Part shown: piece by piece, positions 1-4,276 of the stretch
Layout of the letters: each line of letters opens with the position of its first letter
Position numbering within the stretch: the stretch's first letter is position 1
Source of the DNA: Planctomycetaceae bacterium
Lineage (GTDB): Bacteria; Planctomycetota; Planctomycetia; Pirellulales; Thermoguttaceae
Direction: 5' to 3'
Assembly (NCBI GenBank): GCA_031276415.1
Contig: JAISNF010000625.1
Location: 1 to 5,846 of the forward strand
Length of the DNA: 5,846 nucleotides
The notes under the pieces: model-generated
The model's database searches: none
Seen by the model: the letters and a program-made list of their open reading frames with translations, nothing else
Told to the model about the DNA's origin: nothing
Translations under genes and position numbers: made by a program

Positions 1-546
1 GGTATGAATCTTTCCGGTTTGGTAATGTATGTATTGAAACGTTACGGGGCAGAAGATCAATTTTTCCAGCAAATCGCTTCGTTTCTTCCCGATGTCGAAA
101 CAATTTTAATTGATTCAACCCAAACAGATAAACCGTATTTGGCGTTCAAAATGTCGGGAGCAGAACAACCAATTCCTATTACTCATCTTTCCGAAGGAAC
201 TGTCCGGCTTTTTGCTTACACAATTCTGTTGAAAGAAAATGATCCTGCTCCTTTGATTATTTTGGAGGAACCGGAAAACGGACTTGATTGGTCATACCGC
301 ACGAATTTGATTGACCAAATTCACCATGTTTTTGATAACTCTCAAAATTCACAATTGATAATGACAACCCATCATCCCGATTTTGCAGATTCATTACATC
401 CGTCACAAGTTTGGGTTTTTGAGAAAAATCAAGAAGGTTTTACTGTTGTTGAGCGAGCCAGCGATGCTCTTGTGCTTCAGGAAATAATGGAAACCGATCA
501 GCCGATAGATTCTTATTGGTTTAGTAAATTATTTGGAATGAGATAA
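1..546 (+). CDS. AAA ATPase of the RecF/COG4637-like type, C-terminal part only (5' end outside window)
   Basis: This is the C-terminal half of an ABC/SMC-like AAA ATPase; the frame is open from base 1, and the ATG at 4 is probably internal. Counting from that ATG, the signature motif LSEGT is at residues 62-66, a Walker B block (LIILEEPENGLD, with the EE catalytic pair) is at 84-95, and a switch-histidine motif TTHHPDF is at 121-127. The Walker A motif must lie upstream of the window. This arrangement matches predicted ATPases of the COG4637/AAA_21 group, which are cytosolic and often paired with a DUF4276 (TOPRIM-like) gene. No such partner follows: the next gene is 217 bp away and unrelated. 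No clear Shine-Dalgarno or operon link to the right is seen. The cellular role is unknown; defence or DNA-repair functions are known for relatives but cannot be assigned here. Confidence 0.85.
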   Translation, partial: GMNLSGLVMYVLKRYGAEDQFFQQIASFLPDVETILIDSTQTDKPYLAFKMSGAEQPIPITHLSEGTVRLFAYTILLKENDPAPLIILEEPENGLDWSYRTNLIDQIHHVFDNSQNSQLIMTTHHPDFADSLHPSQVWVFEKNQEGFTVVERASDALVLQEIMETDQPIDSYWFSKLFGMR

Positions 547-657
547 TTTTTATTTATCCGTATAACTGTTATTATAACTATTTTCGAACAGAGTTCTTGG
601 GTCATTTTGTTCTATTCTGACGAAAGATTTTGTTGATTTTATGACGATACTTCTTTT

Positions 658-690
658 GAGTAAAATTTGAGTAGAATTTACATTTTACTC
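658..690. repeat. Tandem 11-bp repeat closed by a 9-bp inverted repeat
   Basis: An 11-bp unit (gagtaaaattt, 658-668) is followed at once by gagtagaattt (669-679), with one mismatch. The first nine bases are then repeated as a perfect inverted copy, attttactc, at 682-690. The 9-bp arms (658-666 / 682-690) are separated by 15 bp. It lies between the ATPase stop and the next gene start. It could be an operator for the 764 gene or a weak AT-rich transcript end (a short T run follows at 694-698). The repeats are seen directly; the role is a guess. Confidence 0.4.
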
Positions 691-763
691 CTGTTTTTGC
701 GTATATTTTTGTGAACAATGATTTAACGCCCTTACAATTTAACAGTTTTCAAGAATCTGAATT

Positions 764-1093
764 ATGGTAACGACAACGATTGATTCGATTGAATCTTTAT
801 CCGATTTAAAATGCTTTGTCTATCGAACGCTTTGCCACGATCATGATTTAATGGTGAACGCTTTTCCAACTTCGGAAACAATCCTGAAACGTGGTCAACT
901 TCAACCTTGTGGTATGATGTTTTGTTTACACGGTCCGCGTGCGGTCAAGTTTAGTGCCATTTGGGAGAAAGATTCCAATCGTATTCTTTTTTATGGTCCT
1001 ACCGGTAAACGATACAGTCAGGTTGAAGTGAAAAATATTCATTTTTCTTTCGATGAATTGACATTGAGCGGCAATAAACCGACAATGTTATAG
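764..1093 (+). CDS. Small conserved-looking hypothetical protein (109 aa)
   Basis: A 109-residue soluble protein of unknown function with no signal peptide or membrane segment. An in-frame TGA at 758-760 leaves the ATG at 764 as the only sensible start; there is no evident Shine-Dalgarno, as for most genes here. The N-terminal third is helical and acidic (residues 1-35). The core at residues 49-68 (CGMMFCLHGPRAVKFSAIWE) looks like paired beta strands around a GPR turn, followed by a further strand pair (RILFYGPTGKRY, 73-84). Cysteines lie at 17, 24, 49 and 54, but not in a classical zinc-knuckle spacing. From memory, planctomycete genomes carry short proteins with this PCG-x-LHGPRAVK-x-x-AIW pattern; I cannot confirm that here. 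It stands alone, 217 bp after the ATPase and 308 bp before csrA. Confidence 0.75.
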   Translation: MVTTTIDSIESLSDLKCFVYRTLCHDHDLMVNAFPTSETILKRGQLQPCGMMFCLHGPRAVKFSAIWEKDSNRILFYGPTGKRYSQVEVKNIHFSFDELTLSGNKPTML

Positions 1094-1135
1094 TTATAAA
1101 TGTTATAAATGTTATAATCGATAAAGTTATGATCG
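1093..1135. repeat. Tandem 'gttataaat' array
   Basis: Starting in the stop codon of the preceding gene, the 9-bp unit gttataaat occurs at 1093-1101 and 1102-1110, then as gttataatc at 1111-1119. A related gttatgatcg lies at 1126-1135 (9 of 10 bases match 1111-1120). A further gttata lies at 1087 inside the coding end. The 9-bp phase and near-identity suggest an operator or slippage-generated array. It contains a TATAAT at 1113-1118, but I find no convincing -35 box at the right distance. Confidence 0.5.
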
Positions 1136-1273
1136 TATTAAAATTACTGTGTTTGGAACAATAGTGTTGTTGATTGCAATGTGAAGATAATTAGAGATGT
1201 TTGATTTATTGTTTGTCCTTGTTGCCGATAAGCAGAAACAAAAAAATGTGGTTGCGGTTTAGTTCTGGAACTT

Positions 1274-1312
1274 GAGAAAAAATGAATTTTGCGAACATTT
1301 TTCTTTTTTTTT
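1274..1312 (+). terminator. AT-rich hairpin plus T9 tract (terminator or leader attenuator)
   Basis: The arms aaaaatg (1278-1284) and cattttt (1296-1302) are perfectly complementary around an 11-nt loop; allowing a one-base bulge at 1281, the stem extends to about 1274-1305. A run of nine T follows at 1304-1312. The shape is that of an intrinsic terminator, but the stem is almost all A-U and therefore weak. It lies 180 bp after the 764-1093 gene and 90 bp before csrA, so it could end the upstream transcript or attenuate the csrA leader. Confidence 0.35.
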
Positions 1313-1327
1313 CGTAGTCAGACAGAG

Positions 1328-1350
1328 ATCAGATTGATGAATCAACTGAT
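1328..1350. promoter_or_regulatory. Near-perfect hairpin/palindrome in the csrA leader
   Basis: The half-site atcag, A, ttgat (1328-1338) is answered by atcaa, ctgat (1341-1350). This gives nine to ten base pairs with a single bulged A at 1333 and a UGAA apical loop. It ends 39 nt before the csrA Shine-Dalgarno. As DNA it looks like a dyad operator; as RNA it would be a stable leader hairpin that keeps the downstream CsrA site exposed. Which applies cannot be told from sequence. Confidence 0.45.
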
Positions 1351-1383
1351 GAAAAAAATAAAATTATTCTTCCCCCATTTTTT

Positions 1384-1396
1384 ATACATGGAGGTA
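1384..1396 (+). promoter_or_regulatory. CsrA-binding hairpin overlapping the csrA Shine-Dalgarno
   Basis: The RNA AUACAUGGAGGUA fits the ACANGGANGU consensus known for CsrA/RsmE exactly at 1386-1395, and matches 10 of 12 bases of the SELEX consensus RUACARGGAUGU. UAC (1385-1387) can pair with GUA (1394-1396), placing GGA (1390-1392) in a six-base loop, the preferred presentation. The same GGAGG (1390-1394) is the csrA ribosome-binding site, seven bases before the ATG, and it is the only strong Shine-Dalgarno in the window. Bound CsrA would block initiation, giving negative autoregulation. The motif is seen directly; the regulation is inferred. Confidence 0.65.
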
Positions 1397-1401
1397 CATT
1401 A

Positions 1402-1614
1402 ATGTTAGTGTTGACCAGAAAAGAAGGTGAAAAAATTTGTATTGGTGACGATGTGGTGATCACAATTGTTCGGACTGGCGGTGATCGGGTTCGAGTGGGT
1501 ATTGAGGCACCGTCGGATCGCGTTGTTTTGCGTTCGGAACTAAAAATAAAAGAACCTCAAAATATTGAAACGATTCCGTTGATTCGTCCTGTTGAAATTT
1601 CCAAATGTTCCTGA
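1402..1614 (+). CDS. csrA: CsrA family post-transcriptional regulator
   Basis: A 70-residue CsrA/RsmA homologue, an RNA-binding homodimer that recognises GGA-containing loops and usually blocks translation initiation. The five-strand core is complete: MLVLTRKEGEKICIGDD at 1-17, then VVITIV, DRVRVGIEAP at 28-37 and VVLRSEL at 41-47. The RNA-contacting residues known from E. coli CsrA, Leu4, Arg6 and Arg44, are all present. The C-terminal tail from about residue 48 is longer and proline-containing, unlike the short helix of the E. coli protein. The ATG has an ideal GGAGG seven bases upstream, which is itself a consensus CsrA site, so autoregulation is likely. It heads a run of closely spaced genes; the next starts 32 bp downstream. 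No fliW or flagellin gene is nearby, so its targets are unknown. Confidence 0.96.
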   Translation: MLVLTRKEGEKICIGDDVVITIVRTGGDRVRVGIEAPSDRVVLRSELKIKEPQNIETIPLIRPVEISKCS

Positions 1615-1646
1615 TTTTGTTTTAGATGTCTTAGGCGGGGTTTTGT

Positions 1647-2105
1647 GTGAGTCAGGCTTATCCGACAACAATTGGTTTAACAGCGGAAAATAATAAACCG
1701 CTTTATTATTCTGTTTGGTTGATTACTGATCAAAAATGGAATGCGGTTTTTCTTTTGGGAATTGCTTTTGTGGTGGGGTTCATTGTTTGGCAATGTGAAG
1801 GCAATTTGATTCTTGAATTGTTTGCTCTGATATTTTTATTGGGAACGGTGTGGCGTATTTTGGTGCCGGTTCATTTTGAATTAAATTCCAGTGGTATTGT
1901 TTACCGTTCTTTTAACCGGAATCGGTTTATTGCTTGGAGCGATATTCGGCGTTATCAAATTCGGCGTAACGGAATTTTGCTTTTACCGCAGAGCAATCGT
2001 TTTTTTCTGGAAGCGTTTCGCGGTTTTTACTTATCGGTTCCTAAGTCATTAATGCCGGAAGTGTTGTACCGTTTACGAGTTTTTGTTGACCGCGTCTCGG
2101 ATTAA
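1647..2105 (+). CDS. Two-TM membrane protein with a C-terminal PH-like domain
   Basis: A 152-residue inner-membrane protein of unknown function. The GTG start is forced: an in-frame TAG lies at 1632-1634 and the next in-frame start is 24 codons in. A GC-rich GGCGGGG (1634-1640) sits six bases upstream as a weak ribosome-binding site. Residues 32-48 and 54-73 form two hydrophobic helices joined by a short QCEGN turn. The remainder (about 74-152) begins HFELNSSGIVYRS and continues RFIAWSDIRRYQIRRNGILLLP, the strand pattern of bacterial PH-like (bPH/YcxB-type) domains on the cytoplasmic side. It then ends in an amphipathic helix (134-149). A FRGFYL motif (124-129) precedes that helix. It is cotranscribed with csrA upstream and the next gene 15 bp downstream. 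The PH assignment rests on pattern only. Confidence 0.8.
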   Translation: MSQAYPTTIGLTAENNKPLYYSVWLITDQKWNAVFLLGIAFVVGFIVWQCEGNLILELFALIFLLGTVWRILVPVHFELNSSGIVYRSFNRNRFIAWSDIRRYQIRRNGILLLPQSNRFFLEAFRGFYLSVPKSLMPEVLYRLRVFVDRVSD

Positions 2106-2120
2106 AATTTATTACGAAAA

Positions 2121-2381
2121 ATGCTGGACAGAACACCTTATCAGGATAAAATAATCAAACGGTATTACGATAATCGTTCTGATATTATGAAGCAGAAACT
2201 TTCGGAGTTGACGACCGATCTTTTTTTGGCGGAGGGCAAGAAGCGGCACAAAATCTGGAAACGTATTACTCAGGCGTTGACCAATCTTGGGGTTGATTCG
2301 GTTTGTATTGAACGTCTTGTTGTTTCCGACAATCCGACATTGTTGGCGGAGTTCTTGGAAAAAAAGGTTTATAAAAAATGA
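2121..2381 (+). CDS. Small helical hypothetical protein (86 aa)
   Basis: An 86-residue, Lys/Arg-rich protein predicted to be all alpha-helical and cytosolic, function unknown. The upstream gene's TAA (2103-2105) is in the same frame, so the start must be the ATG at 2121; no Shine-Dalgarno is visible. The N-terminus DRTPYQDKIIKRYYDNRSD is followed by a helix (21-39), a basic stretch KKRHKIWKR (40-48) and a C-terminal half containing VSDNPTLLAEFLEKK (68-82). There is one cysteine (62) and no catalytic signature. It sits 15 bp after the PH-like gene and overlaps the next gene by four bases (ATGA, 2378-2381), a sign of translational coupling. That placement supports its being real and possibly a small partner of the 162-residue protein. 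Confidence 0.75.
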   Translation: MLDRTPYQDKIIKRYYDNRSDIMKQKLSELTTDLFLAEGKKRHKIWKRITQALTNLGVDSVCIERLVVSDNPTLLAEFLEKKVYKK

Positions 2382-2866
2382 AAGAATACAATTCAAACGG
2401 TCTTTATTTTGGGTATCCTGAAAATTGGATCATCGAAGAGTCGGAAATGGATAGTGTAACGGGAAGTATTCAGTTGACGAATGAAGACGGTGCGTTTTGG
2501 TTATTGAAAAAATATCCGTTTGGTACAAACCCTGATGAGATTGCCAAAGAAGTATTAACTCTGATGCAGGAAGAATATGACGACATGGAGGTGGACAGAT
2601 TTGACCGGATTTTTTTTGACAAAATGGTAACGGGTTTTGAGATGACGTTTTTTTATCTTGATCTGATGAATTTTGCAACGGTTTTATGTTTTGAGCAAGA
2701 CGGTTTAACGATTGCGGTTTTCTGGCAGACGGGCAATCAATTGATTATTCGCAATGACGATTTGGTTCCTGTTGAAAAAGTCTTGGAGGCTGTAACATTT
2801 TCATTGTTACGTGGAACGTGCAATGATCAGGAACTGCATCAGCAACAACAAATTCCAAACCCTTGA
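2378..2866 (+). CDS. Hypothetical protein with a PsbP/Mog1-like (DUF1795-type) appearance (162 aa)
   Basis: A 162-residue acidic, soluble protein with no signal peptide. It opens with NGLYFGYPENWIIEE (7-21), the G-x-x-F-x-YP-x-x-W pattern typical of PsbP/Mog1/DUF1795-type alpha/beta folds. It continues with a strand ending AFWLLKKYP (39-47), a helix NPDEIAKEVLTLMQEEYDD (51-69), then strands FDRIFFDKMVTGFEMTFFYLD and TVLCFEQDGLTIAVFWQTG, a last helix (132-143) and a polar tail with QQQQ. No active-site motif is recognised; in this fold group members are mostly binding or accessory proteins. Its ATG overlaps the preceding TGA (ATGA) and the RuBisCO-like gene follows six bases after its stop, so it is firmly inside the operon. 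A consensus CsrA-type site lies inside it at 2583-2592. Confidence 0.78.
   Translation: MKEYNSNGLYFGYPENWIIEESEMDSVTGSIQLTNEDGAFWLLKKYPFGTNPDEIAKEVLTLMQEEYDDMEVDRFDRIFFDKMVTGFEMTFFYLDLMNFATVLCFEQDGLTIAVFWQTGNQLIIRNDDLVPVEKVLEAVTFSLLRGTCNDQELHQQQQIPNP
2583..2592 (+). promoter_or_regulatory. Second ACANGGANGU (CsrA-type) site, inside a coding region
   Basis: The ten bases acatggaggt are identical to 1386-1395 in the csrA leader and fit the ACANGGANGU consensus. Here they encode part of DDMEVD in the 162-residue protein. Unlike the leader copy, the bases outside do not extend the closing stem. No start codon follows at ribosome-binding distance, so it could act only as a secondary binding site in the mRNA or be chance. 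Confidence 0.3.
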
Positions 2867-2872
2867 AGATAG

Positions 2873-4042
2873 ATGTTTTTTGAAGATTTTGATTCTGTTC
2901 AACTGAAAAATCAACTAAGCGGCAATCGTTTTCGTGTGATTTACCGTTTGTCCGGCGAAGAAGCGGAAGCGCGAAATAAGGCAACAGATATTTGTACGGA
3001 GCAAACGGTTGAATTTCCGGTTCGTTTTCTTCCGTCCGGTGCAATTCGGGAACAAATTGTCGGTTGTATTGAGCGGTTCGAACAGCAAAACGAAACGAAT
3101 TGGTTGGCAACGATCAGTTACGCTGACGAAATTGCTGCTGGAGAATGGACACAGTTTCTCAATGTTGTTTTCGGCAACATTAGTATCAAACAAGGAATTC
3201 AGGTTGTTGGTATTCAACCGAGTCAGAGAATTATTGAACAATTACCCGGTTCGCGTTTTGGAGTTGACGGAATCAGGAAACTTGTGAAAATACCGATGCG
3301 TCCGTTGTTGTTTACGGCGTTAAAACCGATGGGACTTTCCGCACGAAATTTGGCGAAGTTAGCGGAACAATTTGCAGAGGGCGGAATTGATATTATCAAG
3401 GATGATCATGGTCTTTCCGATCAATGTTTTGCTCCGTTTGAAGAGCGGGTTTTGCGTTGTGCTGCTGCTGTTCATGAGGTCAATGCCCGAACAAAACGCA
3501 ATACAATTTATGTGCCGAATATTACGTCGCCGATTGAATTATTTTTTGAGCGTGCGGTTCGGGCGAAGGAACTTGGTGCCGGTGGTTTTATGGTAACGCC
3601 TGGTCTTGTGGGTTGGGATGCGTTACGGCGTTTGGCGCAAATGCAACTTGGTCTTCCGATTATTGCTCATCCGGCGTTTATTGGCAGTTATGCGATCAAT
3701 TCTCAGGGAATTAGTTGTCGTGTGTTGTTTGGAACGCTGATGCGGCTTGCCGGAGCCGATGCGACCATTTTTCCAAATTATGGCGGGCGTTTTCCGTTAT
3801 CGCAAGAAGATTGCCGTGAAATTGTCATTGCCAGTCGGGAAAAATTGGGAACATTACCGGCGATTTTTCCTTGTCCTGCCGGAGGCATGGAATTGAAAAA
3901 TATTCGGGATATGGTACAAAATTACGGCAATGACATGCTTGTTCTGATTGGCAGTGGTTTATTCAGTTACAGCGACAATCTTATTGATAATTGCCGGACA
4001 TTTCTGGAGGAAATCGAACACAGTTGTTTGCCGACAAATTAA
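2873..4042 (+). CDS. RuBisCO-like protein (form IV), non-carboxylating
   Basis: A 389-residue protein with the RuBisCO large-subunit fold: N-terminal alpha/beta domain to about residue 130, then a TIM barrel. Barrel motifs are recognisable: TALKPMGLSA (148-157), GGIDIIKDDHGLSDQ (170-184), IIAHPAFIGSY (263-273), ADATIFPNYGGRF (295-307), CPAGGM (334-339) and LVLIGSG (356-362). Lys151 (K175 in spinach), Lys176 (the carbamylated K201) and Asp178 (D203) are kept, as are the phosphate-loop glycines 337/338 and 360/362. K177 is missing, E204 is His179, R295 is Pro267, and loop-6 Lys334 is absent, so CO2 fixation is not expected. The pattern resembles, from memory, the Rhodospirillum rubrum-type form IV protein that isomerises 5-methylthioribulose-1-phosphate; D-apiose-pathway decarboxylases are another option. 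No methionine-salvage gene is adjacent. An in-frame TAG at 2870-2872 fixes the ATG. It ends the csrA operon. Confidence 0.92.
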   Translation: MFFEDFDSVQLKNQLSGNRFRVIYRLSGEEAEARNKATDICTEQTVEFPVRFLPSGAIREQIVGCIERFEQQNETNWLATISYADEIAAGEWTQFLNVVFGNISIKQGIQVVGIQPSQRIIEQLPGSRFGVDGIRKLVKIPMRPLLFTALKPMGLSARNLAKLAEQFAEGGIDIIKDDHGLSDQCFAPFEERVLRCAAAVHEVNARTKRNTIYVPNITSPIELFFERAVRAKELGAGGFMVTPGLVGWDALRRLAQMQLGLPIIAHPAFIGSYAINSQGISCRVLFGTLMRLAGADATIFPNYGGRFPLSQEDCREIVIASREKLGTLPAIFPCPAGGMELKNIRDMVQNYGNDMLVLIGSGLFSYSDNLIDNCRTFLEEIEHSCLPTN

Positions 4043-4082
4043 CGTTTGCGTAATTATACTATTGGTAATTTCTAACCGTTTT

Positions 4083-4245
4083 TATTTAACCGCAGATTAT
4101 TTAACCACAGATTAACCACAGAGAACACAAAGTTCACAGAGAAGAAAATAGTCCGCAGAGGACGCAGATAATCGCAGATAATTTTAAAAAACATCTGCGG
4201 CAATCTACGTAATTTGCGGACAAGTTTCGTTTTTTGTGGTAAAAA
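4083..4245. repeat. Degenerate 'accacag' repeat, copy A (inverted composite)
   Basis: The left part (4083-4149) is built from short degenerate units such as aaccgcagatt, aaccacagatt, aaccacagag and agttcacagagaagaaaat. From 4151 the motif turns round: 4193-4245 carries reverse-strand versions (atctgcgg, tgcggac, tttttgtggtaaa). The exact 19-mer agttcacagagaagaaaat (4131-4149) recurs at 5399-5417, and atttgcggac (4212-4221) recurs at 5731-5740. This is an intergenic repeat family, not CRISPR: there are no regular spacers. It lies between the RuBisCO-like gene and lpxK. Confidence 0.75.
4151..4221. repeat. Imperfect 29-bp inverted repeat upstream of lpxK
   Basis: Left arm 4151-4179 and right arm 4193-4221 match at 22 of 29 positions when one is reverse-complemented, with perfect seven-base ends (gtccgca / tgcggac) and seven-base inner ends (cgcagat / atctgcg). 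The 13-bp spacer is aattttaaaaaac. Transcribed, it would form a long hairpin in the lpxK leader or at the 3' end of the csrA operon; it could slow transcription but lacks a T tract directly after it. Confidence 0.6.
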
Positions 4246-4276
4246 TAAAAATGTCGGTTACAAATATAAAATATTC

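Larger units (their letters stand above)
1094..1401. other. Gene-free stretch holding the csrA leader
   Basis: These 308 bp contain no credible gene. They hold the gttataaat array (start to 1135), an unstructured AT-rich part (1136-1270), an attenuator-like hairpin with a T9 tract (1274-1312), a near-perfect hairpin (1328-1350), a C5 run (1372-1376) and the csrA ribosome-binding site (1390-1394). A pairing of 1369-1373 (CUUCC) with the Shine-Dalgarno GGAGG is possible and would mask it. No confident sigma70-type promoter was recognised, although the length implies that the csrA promoter is here. Confidence 0.6.

Noticed and set aside
1058..1118. sigma70-like promoter from TTGACA (1058) or TATAAT (1113)
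   Set aside because: The two perfect-looking hexamers are 49 bp apart and neither has a good partner at 16-18 bp; the TATAAT is part of the tandem array.
1197..1262. 21-codon open frame in the csrA leader
   Set aside because: Hydrophobic start but no ribosome-binding site, very short, and in AT-rich DNA where such frames arise by chance.
2112..3241. Minus-strand open frames at 2112-2396, 2430-2678, 2745-3110 and 2915-3241
   Set aside because: All lie opposite well-supported plus-strand genes, give low-complexity or unrecognisable proteins, and would break the operon logic.
3009..3596. Alternate-frame plus-strand open frames inside the RuBisCO-like gene
   Set aside because: Shadows of a gene with clear family motifs in the main frame.
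2873..4042. Genuine CO2-fixing RuBisCO large subunit
   Set aside because: Essential carboxylase residues (equivalents of K177, E204, R295, K334) are missing or changed, and there is no small subunit or phosphoribulokinase nearby.
4083..4245. Possible CRISPR array
   Set aside because: The units are degenerate, 10-12 bases, without uniform spacers, and the second half is inverted; no cas gene is present.
4214..4276. TTG-initiated N-terminal extension of lpxK (21 residues)
   Set aside because: The segment is repeat sequence (right half of copy A), uses a TTG, has no ribosome-binding site and does not look like an LpxK N-terminus; the ATG at 4277 gives the normal family length.
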